Shown: positions 47,558 through 58,744, counted from the stretch's first letter. The stretch is DNA of 64,000 bases from Leucosporidium creatinivorum (GCA_001600635.1 BCKL01000031.1:218685-282684); one strand, 5' to 3'. Translations and numbers: made by a program. The notes: generated by a model from the sequence alone, not told the origin.

Positions 47558-48110
47558 TCGAGGCTGACTTGTCTCCGCTTCGAGTTGGAGGTGGCTGCTG
47601 CAGAGGTGCAGGCGGTGTAGCTGAGGGGCGGCGTTGTAGGCCTGCAGCTTTCGAGGTGAGTTGTAGCTGAGTAGAAGCGAGGTGAAGATGTGGGAGAGGG
47701 CAAAGGGGAGTTTGGCTTCGCGTGTGGAGAGGCTCAAGAGCGCAACTCCTCTCTGTAAGTCAGTAGAGCTGAACGGCCTAGCAGGTCTCAAATTACTCTA
47801 CTAATGCACGTGATGTCTCTACCTTGCTGCTGTATCCTCTCGTGAGCCTCAAGACCTCGGCGCAAACCTCGGTTTTGACTCTCTCGCTCTCGCTTCTCGC
47901 TGCAACTTCTCTCGCTCTTCTCGGCGCTATTCAAGGAGGGAGGAGATCACGTGTTGGACTTTCACGCTACAGGTGAGCCTTTCCACCAAGTCTGTCACTC
48001 ACAGTGCGCTCACCTGCTCGCCCTTTCAGCTTGAAACGATAACAAGGGCCAAGGCGTGACCAAGAAGTCGTGCAGAGGGTCTTTGTCGTGCACCAGAGCA
48101 CCAGCACACG
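47558..48110. promoter_or_regulatory. Divergent promoter, JmjC gene / F-box-like gene
   Basis: About 550 bp between divergent starts. CT-rich near 47870-47920. A GTGAGC-like donor near 47973 followed by acceptor-like CAG may mark a 5'-UTR intron for the plus-strand gene; weak. Confidence 0.4.
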
Positions 48111-49147
48111 ATGGCACCTACTCTCCCGCCAGAGGTCGTGCTCGATATCCTCGAGGAAGCCGACTCATCCACCCTCCGAGCGGCCGCTCGCATCAGAGGT
48201 TGGCGTGCTCCGTCGCAGGTCCTTCTGCATCGCAATCTCACGCTTCTCACGCCGACTTCGCTCAAGGCGTATCAAGAAGGATCCTCGACAAGGCGCGACT
48301 TTGCCGCGAGGAAGCTACACATGTTGCTCGGCACGGCAGGCGAGGAGGGCGTCAAGGTTCTTGCGCAAGCTCGGGGGGTGCGGGAGCTGCTTTTGAAGAG
48401 TGAGAGGCGGAAGGTGAAAGCCGAAGTGTTGGAACAGAAGAATTTGGCCGGTGAGAAGTCTCCTTCCTCGTTGCCAGCAGGGATCCGAGCTGACTCGCTG
48501 CGCACTTCGGCGATCCTCTCGCAGGCCTCACCGACCTCCGCCTGGAAGCACCCTTCACCAGCCCCGTATCTTCCTCGCTTTCCCTTCCCTTCCATCTCAC
48601 CTCCCTCACCCTTCGCGGTCTCTACTCCTCAATCCCCACCGCCATCCTCGACTCCCTCGTCTCCTCCTCCATCTCGACGCTCACCACCCTCGACATTGAC
48701 GCCTATGGGCCCAACACCTCAGCCTCAGCCTTATTCGCCGCGCTGCTCCCCCTCGCGCCCAATCTCCTCTCCCTCGAACTGCACGGCTCCGACCGCCGAG
48801 TCGAGCCTATCTTCCCGTTCCTTGCCCTCGCCCGCCGTCTCGAGTCCTTCACCTGTTGGGAACCTACTTTACCCCTCATCTGCGCCCTCCCGCTTTCCGT
48901 CAAGTCACTCAGCATCGGAGCCAACTTCACCTGGGCCCACGACTTCTCCAAGTGCTCGTACGAGGAGATGCTCACGAGGAGTCGACTGCTCAATCAGCTC
49001 GAGACGATTGAGTGGACGGGGATCTCGATGTATACCCTCAAGGCGCAGAGAGGCGGAGAGCTCTTGCTCGCAGAGTGCGAGAGGAGGGGCATCGACGTAG
49101 TGTTCGGTGTGCCCTCGCTTTCGGCGTACGGCGTCAACTGCACCTAG
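48111..49147 (+). CDS. F-box/leucine-rich-repeat-like protein
   Basis: Exons 48111-48450 and 48525-49147, 320 codons. The N-terminus APTLPPEVVLDILEEADSS fits the F-box start (L-P-x-E-V/I-L-x-x-I), which links substrates to SCF ubiquitin ligases through Skp1. The rest has spaced leucine-rich segments (LTSLTLRGLYSSIPTAILDSL, LTTLDIDAYGPNTSAS, LAPNLLSLELHGSD, LPLSVKSLSIGANF) typical of irregular fungal LRRs. The second half of the F-box is weak, so the ubiquitin role is inferred. No lesion seen. Divergent from the JmjC gene. Confidence 0.65.
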
Positions 49148-49536
49148 TGCAGGCCATTTGGTGAGCTTCCTTTGGTGTTGACCTCCGTCTGTACGTCGGC
49201 TGACCTCCCTTTTCTACTCGCAGGCCCTCCACAGACTGTACTTTTCCCCTTCTCGCATTCCTTCACGACTAGACCGCATCCCTTCGTACCTAGAGCCTCA
49301 ACGGCTTGTTGCTACCACCACACGCATTTCTCATTGTCTACCCCTGTCGTAGATCTCATTAGAAGACTGCAAGCATCAACTGAAGCAGCAACTCAAGGCT
49401 CGGCGATGGTCGAGAGCTCCGAGCAAGGCGGCAGGCCTCGCCTTCGCTGCGGGCGAGGGCTAGAAGGTGAAAGAGGTATGCTTGTTCGTATTTATCTTGA
49501 GACGCGAGCTATGTGCACAAGCAAGCTAACTCCATG

Positions 49537-50761
49537 TCAGCCGAGCAACTCCCTCGAGGCGGCGATGGGGCTAGTGTCGAGTATGGGAGCGAGGGCCGAT
49601 TTGGCAGACTGTGGAGAGTGACGTCAGCTTCCGATACGATACGCGGCGCTCGCGAGTACGCACCACCGAACGCTGGAGACGTCCCCTCGCAGGGTCCTTC
49701 TCCTTTAGGTCGAGCTCTGCGAGGGAGGGAAGTGTCAGTGCGAGATCTCCAACAGCCGATAACGAGGGACCTCACCCTTCCCCTTTTCTTCCTCCTTCTC
49801 CCAGTCGGCGTAGAAAGCATCCATAGCCACTGCAGCTCCCTTGGTGTCCTCGGCGAACAAGCCCTCCGACACGACCGTCTCCAACGACTTTCTCTCGCTT
49901 CCCTTGACCGCATTATACGCCGGATCCCTCCTACTCTTTGCAATCGTCTGCAGCAGAATGACCTTATCCCTCAAGAGAGGGTGGTAGGTCAAGAGCAACC
50001 TCGCGTTGGTCGCCGAGTGAAGGCCGCCGAGGAAAAGGTAGTCGTCCTTGATGAGGTGGTCGAAGTGGACCTTGAGGGTGTCGTCGGCGGATTGCTCCAC
50101 CTCCCCCGTGTCGATGATGGTGAAGGCGAAGCCCGAGGTGTTGAAGCCGTGGATAAAAGCAGTGAGATCTGAAGGGTGCGCGATGGCGCGCTGCTTGAGG
50201 AGGTACTGAGCGAGGCCTCGTTGGTTCCTGTTGGGCAGTAAGATCAGCTTTGAGCTTCCACGAGGCGAGGGGTCGCTCACATGAACACCTTGGCGAGCAC
50301 CTTGGGCAGACAGAGTGGGTCGGCGCCCTGCTCCTTCTCGGCGACGAACTCCCTGACCTGGTTCAACAGCCTGTACGCCGCATCCTTTCCTCCCGAGCTC
50401 TTCCTCCCATACAAGCTGTACTGAAACTGCTCCGAGTAGCTCGACATCAGCTAGCGTCCTCCCCACCCTTCGCACCGCTCTCCGGCGACTTCTCATTAAC
50501 GCGGGAAGTCCAGCTCACCAGGTCTGCATCCCCATCGAGCAAAATGCTGATGTACAGAGGACGAGCCTTGCCGCGAGCGTTGGCGGGGAGGCTCGAGCCG
50601 GGGGTGGTGGGATGAGGCAAGCTGGCGGACGGTGTGTGCAGAGGCGTCTGAGCGGGGGAAGTCGATTCCTGCTGTTGAGTAGGGTCGGAGGGGAAAGGGT
50701 ACTCTGTCTGCTCTGTAGTAGAGTCCTTCTGAGCTTGTGAACTTGTCGCAGCGGCTGCCAT
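49537..50761 (-). CDS. DUF7923-like domain protein
   Basis: Start at 50761 (MAAAATSSQAQKDST), a Ser/Pro/Thr-rich lead, then ARPLYISILLDGDADL|LMSSYSEQFQ...GKDAAYRLLNQVREFV...LPKVLAKVFMNQRGLAQYLLKQ...FIHGFNTSGFAFTIIDTG...KVHFDHLIKDDYLFLGGLHSATNARLLLTYHPLLRDKVILLQTI. This block matches the N-terminal domain (DUF7923) of fungal CCCH zinc-finger proteins, from memory of the family's LLDGDG...F-N-x-R-G-L...FGG pattern. No CCCH fingers follow; the chain ends soon after an acidic/Lys stretch. The 3' exons are uncertain: one splice choice ends at 49537 with ELLG, another slightly earlier. The molecular role is unknown; RNA binding is suggested only by relatives. Confidence 0.6.
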
Positions 50762-51325
50762 GTCGGTTCAGTGGACGAGCAGATGAGCGCCGGAGGACAA
50801 AAGGCGAAACGGGCAACGCCGAGGGGTCGTTCAGATTCAGGGGTCATCGCAGAACGAGCTCGAAAGTGGTTGAAATTACGCTTGAAACTACTTGAGCTGC
50901 AGAACTACGGCGAATAAAGCAAGCCGAGCCCGACTTCAACCTGAACTCGGCGATTCAACTCGGCGCGCAGGGTTGTTCTCTCCAGTCCTCGCTGCAACTT
51001 GATCGAGGCTGGCTTCTTAGTCTCGCACTCTGAAGACAAGTAGCATTGTATCTCAGCGCAAAGCTACAAATCCTCTGTACGCCGACAACTGGCGCCTGCT
51101 TCGCTCTGCTCTCCGAATCCTCCCCTCTCGGCGCTCGCCCATTCCGGTCAGGATTAGACGGTTACAAAGCGATATCTCTCTCCAGCTCCGAGGCTTCCTC
51201 CGCTATCGTCTGCTTATATCTGCGAAGCGAGCGAGACAAGTCAGTTCGCCTATCACCCGTTGCTCCGAGTCCGACTTGCTCGGCGCCAAGCAGGGATCGC
51301 AAAAGGAAGACGAGTCTCACCTTCC
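50762..51325. other. Intergenic, MYND G to DUF7923-like gene
   Basis: About 560 bp upstream of the DUF7923-like gene, on the 3' side of MYND G. No gene seen. Confidence 0.35.
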
Positions 51326-52484
51326 TCACATCCTTTGTGCCGACTGGGTTGAAGCTGCTTTGGGGTTCTTCTTGCACCTGCGTCGTGGGTTCGTGGAGGG
51401 GACAGGGTCGTGTGTGGAGGGAGCGAAAGTCGAGGTCAGCGCCGAGCTCGAAGATGATAAGAGAACCTGGAGGCCAAGCTGATCACAAATGAGGAGAAGA
51501 GACTGCTCGCCAGCTACTGTGATACTTCCAGTCCTCGCGCTGGTGTGCAGCGCTGCAGTAGGTCGCCCAGCCACATCCCGAGCACTTGAGCAGCTTGTCG
51601 TCGCTTCCGCAGACGGCGCAGAACGCTCCTTGACACTGCACCATTTTCAAAATCTGCTGTAACATCCCGTGGAGGCTGAAGGGTGGTGCTGAAGACGTCA
51701 CCTCTATGGCGACACTCTGCTCCACCCCTCGTCGACCGCTCCCACGGGCGAGCCGATCGCTCTCCCCGGCCTCTTTAAGCATGGTCTGTGCTTCATCCGA
51801 CATCCGAGGGAGGGTGTTTGTGACTTTGTTACCGTCCCAGTGCCCTGGAGGCGAGCTTGGGCTCAAGCCATTCAGCTGGCGGACGATCATCTCGAGGGTG
51901 AGAATGCAATGCCAACGAGCGTCTCTTCTCGCCTGCATGTCGTCGGGATAGGTCGCTGCGACATAGAAAGTGTACCCCGGAGGGAGCTCCCAGATGTTCG
52001 TCCTTGCGCTCCCCTTGGCTACCTCGATGGCGGTGGCGGCGATTGGCGCACGAAGCGTCTCGGCTGAGAAGTTGAGCGCGACGGCGGGAGGCGAGACTGA
52101 GGCCAGGGATGCTCGGAAGGTAGGAGAAGGAGAGTATGACGGGTGCTGGACGATGAGAATGTCGAGGAAGGAGGCGGAGGAGCCCTCCGTGATCCAAAAG
52201 AACTGCTCGGCGAAGCACGAGAAGTCGACGAGACCGACGGGGGTCTGGCAGACGGTCGTCCTGCCGGTATCCTTCGAGTGACCGACGACAACGATGTTGC
52301 CGGGTATGCAAGCGGTGAAGATGCCATGGCGAGGGAAGTCCTGGCCTACGCAGGCGTAAGCGTAGTGGCAGATCTGGAGAAGCCCGAGATGCGTAGCGCC
52401 TCCAAATCCGCCTCGGAAGACGTCTTCCGGTTGTACGAGAGGATGACTGGTGCTGGGAATGATGTGCTCGACTTTGATGGGCAT
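51326..52484 (-). CDS. MYND zinc-finger protein, paralog G (GC-AG intron)
   Basis: Exons 52484-51511 and 51377-51326, 341 codons from MPIKVEHIIPSTSHPLVQPEDVF. Closest to paralog D by its start and by GIFTACIPGNIVVVGHSKDTGRTT. The MYND finger is CAVCGSDDK-LLKCSGC-WATYCSAAHQREDW-YHSSW-C. The donor is TG|GCGAGC rather than GT, so the final zinc ligand depends on a GC-AG intron of 133 nt, about twice the family norm. If unspliced, translation ends shortly after (RAVSSPHL) without the last Cys. The intact acceptor and the in-frame exon 2 (CKKNPKAASTQSAQRM) argue for splicing. The 5'-UTR intron (52624-52554) matches those of D and F. Confidence 0.75.
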
Positions 52485-52932
52485 GGCGGTAGCGAGGTGG
52501 ATAGTCGGAAAGGGAAAGCGAGCGGCGAAAAGGATGGAAGAAGTGAAGCTCGGTCTGCGCTTGCAAGAGGATCAGCTTCTCCCTTACAGCTCTCCACCTG
52601 TGCTCTCTCACTCCTTCTACTCACATGTAGCTCGCCCTGAACTCACCTTGTTGACTTCTCAGCAGCAGCAGCAGCGGTTCGAGCTCTTCCGTCTGTCCTC
52701 GCCGTGTTTCACTGTCAGCGCCCGAGCGTCGAGCTTTGGGAGGGTGTTGTAGGGTAGTAGAGCTATCGCTGTGCTTCTGTGGTCCTTCAGACGAGTCGAG
52801 GAAAGTGAGAGCGACGAAGCGAGAGCAGCGAGATGAAGCGGGAGGGAAAGGGGCGAGCGAGTTGAGAAATCGCTTCTTGCCTTCTTGCCACATCTTGCTC
52901 GCTCGCGAGTCGCTCAACTCGACAAGATATAA
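52485..52932. promoter_or_regulatory. Bidirectional promoter of MYND pair G/H (duplicated block 3, inverted)
   Basis: Same block as 15787-16275 and 26023-26491 but reversed: read on the minus strand toward G it shows CGAGCAAGATG, CCCTCCCGCTTCAT, CCAAAGCTCGACGCTCGGGCGCTGA, AGCTCGAACCGCTGCTGCTG, GTCAACAAGGTGAGTTCA and the 5'-UTR intron ending TTGCAAGCGCAG|ACCGAGCTTC, nearly identical to the D leader. Confidence 0.65.
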
Positions 52933-54016
52933 ATGGCTTTCCAGTTTGACCGTATGAACCTGCACCTCGCCAACGACCTCCCCGGCCTGATCCTGCAAGG
53001 CGCCATACTCCAGCAGCCCAACGAGCTCCATCTCCCAGCCTACCACTACGCGCTTCTCTCCCCCGAATCGAGGTTCGAGAAGGTCGCCTGCCGCAGGGAC
53101 AAACCTATACTCGTACTCTACAGCTCAACGACTCTTTGTACCGCCATCAGCGCCTTAGGACCCATCGGAGACTCCCAGCCCGAAGAAGCAGCGCGCCGAG
53201 CACAACTCGAGTTCCTTCGTGCAGGCCGGAGCAGGATCAAGCTCGACGCGATCCTTCTTCTCCATTCTCGAAACGCCCCCACTCGCCTTCCACCTCGAGG
53301 GCTCCCTCCGCTCCCTTCTCCCCATCAGCGGCGACGTCTCCTTCTCCTTCGCCACCGAAATCTCGCCCTCCGCTTTCGCAGCTATCATTCCTAAAGCATG
53401 CTCTTCGATCGCGCTCTGGAGCAGCAGAGGAGGCTACAGCACCGAGCAGCTCATCACGTACGAAACGGGCCATCGGACGAGGGAAGGCAGAGCTATCGCC
53501 GAGAATGGCGTTAGGAGCTTGCTGGGCACGAAGGTCGAGCTGAGGTGCTTGTTCGATGGACAGCAGATGGTGGAAGAGCCGAAGCTTTTCTCCAAGCTGA
53601 CGGGGAAGATGGTCAAGCTTGAGCTTGCGGGCAGGTTGGACACCTCGGCGGCAAAGGAGCTCGTTGGAGTGACTTGCTCGGAGAGGGAGCTCGCGTCCGC
53701 TTTGACGATGTTCAAGGATGGAGTCAGGCTTCTGGTCGACTGTGGGTTGTATTGTGTCGTCTGTGGCAAAGAAGGCGGCTTGCAGAGGTGCTCGGGCTGC
53801 GGCATGAGGGCTTACTGCGACCGAGAGCATCAGAAGCAGGATTGGCAGAGCCATAAAATCTGGTGAGTGCAGCAGCGACCTGTTGCTCGAAACCGCTAGG
53901 AAGCGAGGTGAGCTCGTCGGGAAAGCTGACCTTGCTCGGCGCTCATGCGTAGGTGTAAAGCCTACAACGAGTCGTCCCCTGCTTCCATTCTCAACAACCC
54001 TCGCAAGGCGCCTTGA
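52933..54016 (+). pseudogene. MYND zinc-finger paralog H, frameshifted
   Basis: Start MAFQFDRMNLHLANDL; the family text LPAYHYALLSPESRFEKV runs to IKLDAILLLHS near 53265. It then continues one frame over (ETPPLAFHLEGSLRSLLP). A +1 shift therefore lies at about 53240-53285, with no plausible intron. Downstream the second frame is open through the MYND finger CVVCGKEGG-LQRCSGC-MRAYCDREHQKQDW-SHKI, exon 1 end 53862, and exon 2 53953-54016 (CKAYNESSPASILNNPRKAP). Exon lengths sum to 994 nt, one base over a multiple of three, which agrees with a single +1 lesion. The core block has also changed (no GDHET). Confidence 0.65.
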
Positions 54017-54529
54017 GATCTGTACATCGAGTTGAAGGTGAGCTGGAGTCGTATCGCTCATCCCCAGCGAGCGACGAAGCTGACCCCCCGCCGTCTGCGC
54101 CGAGCAGACAGTCGACCGAGCCGAGTCGAAAAGCTGCTGCAGAGACGACGAGCTTGCTTCGCTGAAGAAGAGAGGTGGAGATGAAGCTGTAACGAGTGCG
54201 CTGGTTGCTCGATCTCTCAGAGCGGCGGGAGGGAGAGGACAGCTTGCTTCGCTGCGAGTGGTCGAGCTGAGGAGAGAGATGAACGCCGAGCAGCGAGTCG
54301 AAGCGTAAAGTCGACGAAAGAAACGGAAGGGCGAAGCTTGCACCTCAGCTGTAAGACAGCAACGCCATCAGTCTTCCTCCCTGCACCTCTCTTCGCCTCT
54401 CCTCGACTCCCGTCGCCAGCTCGGCCTCGCCCATCGCCCTGCGCCGAAACGCCTAATCGTGGTCACACAGCGAATCTTACAGCCTATATCCATCTGCTAC
54501 ATGTCGCTAGCCCTCCTCTCCATCACCAT
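54017..54529. other. Convergent intergenic, MYND H / bL36m
   Basis: About 510 bp between convergent genes, presumably 3' UTRs. No feature recognised. Confidence 0.35.
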
Positions 54530-55158
54530 CTATCCCTGGCGCTGCAGTCCGAGTCCAACGGTCAGCTCTCATGCTCTTTAAAGACGCTTCTCCCCGCCGC
54601 TCCTTCCGAACCGCCGAGAGAAAGAGGCAGAGAGATGGGACTGACCTGCTTATGCTTGGCATCCTTACTGCAAATGACAAATACGGTGCCCTTCCTCCTC
54701 ACAACAGAGCAACCCTCACAGTACTTCTTGACGGCCGAGCGGACCTTCATTCCCCTTGCCCCTTCCGCCGTCTCGGGCGTGGTTGCTTGAGCTTGAGTGA
54801 GAGCGGTAGCAGCCTTAGCTGCTACGGATGAGAAGGGGCGAGAAGAGGAGGAGCCAGGACGAGTGATGGTGATTGCAGGGATGGAGGCCGAGCGAACGGC
54901 ACAGCGAGCGCATCCGCAGGACTTGGGGTGGGAGGCTGGGTTAGCGGCGAGGGAGGATAAGGGGCGGGAGATGGTGGAGGGGCGGGAAGGAGGGGTGATG
55001 ATGCTCGAGGTGGAGGAGGAGCGAGGGGCGCAACGGGCGCAACCGCACTTGGTCGAGTGAGTCGACGAGGAGAGCGAGGAAAGGGCGCGGGTCGAGGTGA
55101 TGGTGCAAGGGCGCAGGGTGCGTAGAGCTGAAGTGGAGGGGCGGGCGAGCGAAAGCAT
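54530..55158 (-). CDS. RTC6: Mitochondrial ribosomal protein bL36m with long presequence
   Basis: Exons 55158-54646 and 54541-54530, 174 codons (an ATG at 55170 would add four). The C-terminal [38 protein letters not shown] is bL36, the smallest large-subunit protein, with its zinc ligands C-x2-C...C...H. The last exon supplies only R-Q-G-stop, and this restores the universal KxRQG ending. The N-terminal 130 residues are Ser/Arg/Pro-rich ([13 protein letters not shown]), as in a mitochondrial presequence. They contain two copies of a K-C-G-C-A-R-C-A module, not part of bL36. Divergent from the complex I gene, as could suit a mitochondrial gene pair. Confidence 0.88.
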
Positions 55159-55368
55159 GATGAGGTGCACAAGTTGACAGGACAGAGGCAGAGAAACCGG
55201 CGGCTCAAGTCGTAGGGGGAGAAAATCAGAGTAAGAGAACCGACTTGTATTTCTCGATTGAATTGCTTACTCGAATTGGCTAGCCACTCGCCTCTCAGCC
55301 CAAGTCCCGCCAGCTCTCGCTAGGCTCTCCCACCTTTCGCTACTCGGTTACTCGTCTACTACAGCAGG

Positions 55369-58300
55369 ATGCTCGCCGCTCGACGAGTTCTCCCTTCCCT
55401 CCCTCGCACTTCCCTCCGCTCCCTCTCCTCCACCGCAGCCCGTCAAGCAGAGATCCAACTCGAGGTCGATGGCGTCCAAGTTTCGGTAGAGCAGGGCTCT
55501 TCCCTCATTCAGGCGTGTGAGAAGGCTGGTATGTTCGATCTCTTCCTACTTCTGCTGGAGCTGGGTCCAAGCCGGGAGGCAGAGGATGTGCTATAGCTAG
55601 ACGAGACGAGACGGCGAGAGTTTGGCGGGCCCTCATTGGAGGTGCTCGTCTAGCTACTGGCTGGACGAGTGGCGGAGGAGGGGGCTGTATGGCAGGGGGA
55701 GCTCCTCGTCGAAGCTTTTCGCCTGTAGCTTAGCTCGTCGAAGGGACGAGTCGAGCGCGACCATGCCAGCTCGGGACGCTGCTTCCAAGCCGCGTTTTGT
55801 GGCATACTCGACGAGGCTTCGACGGCCTCGGCGGAATGGGTACAGGACTACAAAGCTCGCTGTAGCCGGTGCAGCCGATACGGAGGTACCGCAATAATCT
55901 AGAGCCGAGCTAGCATGTTGGTGCTCACTCGATTGGCTGAGGAGACGAGCATCGCGTCTGCTCGGCTGTCGCGTAGAGCGACAGACTCGAGTGCTTGACC
56001 TGGCTTAGTTTGAGCTGTAGTCTGCCGTTCTTGCGCTCCAACCACTTTCGCACCTCTACGCCGAAGCTGACCTCGCCGCTCTTCTCTCCTACGCTCGACT
56101 CCAACAGGCGCCACCATCCCTCGCTTCTGCTACCACGACCGCCTCAACATTGCTGGTAACTGCCGGTGAGTTCATCCTCTGCGTGTCTAAGCCGCAGATT
56201 TGCACCATAGCTGACCATCGACCCTCGCTCGCTTCTTTCCTTTCCCCGCGTCTTTCCCCCTTCGCACTCTCTCTCCTCTCTCCTCGCACTCGACCACCAA
56301 CAGCATGTGCCTTGTCGAGGTCTCTCCCGGACCACCAAAACCTCAGGCTTCCTGCGCTATGCCCGCCATGTGAGTAGCAGTGTTTCAATCTCGACCTCTC
56401 GCCCCTCGCTAACCTCGCTGCTCGCTTCTCTCAACACCAGGCCCGGCCAGAAGGTCAAGACTCAATCGCCCACCGTCCACAAGGCGCGCGAGGGAGTCAT
56501 GGAGTTCCTCCTCGCCAACCACCCTCTCGACTGCCCCATCTGCGACCAAGGAGGCGAGTGCGACCTCCAAGACCAGTCGATGCGCTACGGCTCGGACCGC
56601 TCGCGCTTCCACGAAATCACCGGCAAGCGCGCCACCGAGGACAAGAACTTTGGACCCCTCGTCAAGACGGTCATGACGCGCTGCATTCACTGCACGCGCT
56701 GCGTTCGGTTCGCCAACGAGGTCGCCGGAGTGCAGGACCTCGGCACGAGTGGACGAGGCAACGACATGCAGATTGGCACCTACATTGAGAAGACGCTCAA
56801 CTCGGAAATGTCGGGCAACATTATCGACCTCTGCCCCGTTGGAGCGCTCACGTCCAAGCCTTACGCCTTCGAGGCCCGTCCTTGGGAGCTCAAGAAGACC
56901 GAGTCGATCGACGTCCTCGATGCCGTGGGATCCAACATTCGTATCGACTCGCGTGGACTCGTCGTCATGCGCATCCAACCCCGCCTGAACGAGGAGATCA
57001 ACGAGGAGTGGATCTCGGACAAGACTCGCTTCGCATACGATGGACTCAAGACCCAGCGCCTCACCACCCCTCTCGTCCGCGAGGGAGATCGTTTCGTCCC
57101 CGCCACCTGGCCGCAAGCCCTCGCCGCCGTCAAGGAGGGACTCGCCGCTTCCGGAGCCCAGGGCCACCAGATCCAAGCCATTGCCGGCTCGCTCGCCGAT
57201 TCCGAATCCCTCGTCGCCCTCAAGGACCTCATCAACCGTCTCGGATCGGACAACACGGCCCTCGACGGCCCGCTCGGCGAGTACGCCCCCGCTCATGGCG
57301 TCGACTTCCGCGAGAATTACTCGTTGAACTCGACCATCGCTGGAGCCGAGGACGCCGATCGCCTCGTCCTTATCGGTACCAACCCCCGTCACGAGGCCGC
57401 CATCCTCAACGCTCGATTGCGCAAGGCTTACCTCGCGGGAGGGTTGGACGTCGCTGTCGTCGGGGAGAAGTTCGATTCGACCTTCGGATACGACCACCTG
57501 GGAGAGGACCTCGCTGCCGTCAAGGCGTTGTTCAAGAAGGGATCCAAGTGGAGTGAGGAGCTCAAGAGCGCTAAGAGGCCGATGGTGGTCGTTGGCTCGG
57601 CCGTCGCGGAACATGAGCAGGGCGCCGAGGTGTTGGAGGAGGTCGCGAGGTTCGTCGAGGAGAACAAGGGCACGTTCGTGACGGAGGAGTGGAACGGTTA
57701 CAACGTTCTGCAGAGGGTGAGTTGGTCGGGTCTCGTCTTTCCCGTCTCGCGCTAGTCTCGCGCCGTTCGCTGACCTCGCCTTTCGCTCATTTCTCCTCTC
57801 TCTTCCTTCGCATGTCTCGCCTCTTCCTCTCCCACCTTCCGACCCTCCGAATCTCTCGTCGCTCGCTCTTCCCATCCTCCTCCTCGTCATCTCTCCGCCC
57901 TCTTCGCGCCTCCACGCCGCCTTCCGCTCACTCCCTCGCCCTCCCTCTCTGCCTGTTCCCTCGCTCTCCTTTCGCGCCCTCCTCTCAAACTCTCCGCCCC
58001 TCGCTCTCCACCAACAGGCCGCCTCGCGGACAGCCGCCTACGACATCGGCTTCGTGCCCACCCCTTCTGCCTCCGCCACCCCCGCCAAGTTCGTCTACCT
58101 GCTCAACTCGGACGACTTCTCCCCCTCGCAAATCCCTCGTGACGCCTTCGTCGTCTATCAGGGACACCACGGCGACCTCGGCGCCCAATACGCCGACGTC
58201 TGCCTCCCCGGCTCCGCCTACACCGAGAAGAGCTCGACATGGGTCAACACCGAGGGGCGAGCGCAGCAGGGTCGCGCGGCGGTGGGAGCACCGGGCGCCG

Positions 58301-58744
58301 CGAGGGAGGATTGGAAGATTGTGAGGGCGCTGTCGGAGGTGTTGGGACACAAGCTGCCGTATGATGAGATTGCTCAGTTGAGGGATCGGATGTGGGAGGT
58401 CAGCCCGAGCTTGGTTAAGCTTGATGTGGTCGAGAAGGGGTCGAGTGTGTTGGAGGCGGTTAAGGCGTTGAGGGTCGAGGCGGCGAGGAGTAAGAAGGAG
58501 AAGAAGGTGGGAGGAAGGCAGGGCGCGTTCAAGAAGCCGTTCGACAACTTTTACCGCACCGACCCCATCTCGAGGAGCTCGGTCACCATGGGCAAGTGCA
58601 CGGTGAGTTCTCGCTTTCTTTCTCGGTGTCTTGTCTCTCCTAGTAGCCCGCGCTGACTCTCCCTCTCCCTCTCTATAGGCCGCTTTCGTCGAGGGCGACT
58701 CGCACGTCGAGGGCATGCCCGTCCCCTCCCGCGCGCAGGTTTGA
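55369..58744 (+). CDS. NDUFS1: Complex I 75 kDa subunit (NDUFS1/NuoG homologue)
   Basis: Six exons (55369-55528, 56108-56165, 56304-56369, 56441-57716, 58018-58602, 58679-58744), 736 codons. The largest subunit of the NADH:ubiquinone oxidoreductase N-module; it carries Fe-S clusters that pass electrons from FMN. Seen: presequence [16 protein letters not shown]; the 2Fe-2S ligands in [19 protein letters not shown]; the His/Cys 4Fe-4S site [18 protein letters not shown]; the [10 protein letters not shown] site; [14 protein letters not shown]; and the molybdopterin-oxidoreductase-like domain without cofactor. The C-terminal part [20 protein letters not shown] is characteristic. The first intron is 579 nt; the others are shorter. 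Frame clean. Confidence 0.96.

Noticed and set aside
56409-57890. 493-codon minus-strand open frame
   Set aside because: Antisense shadow of the complex I 75 kDa gene, caused by GC-rich codon use.
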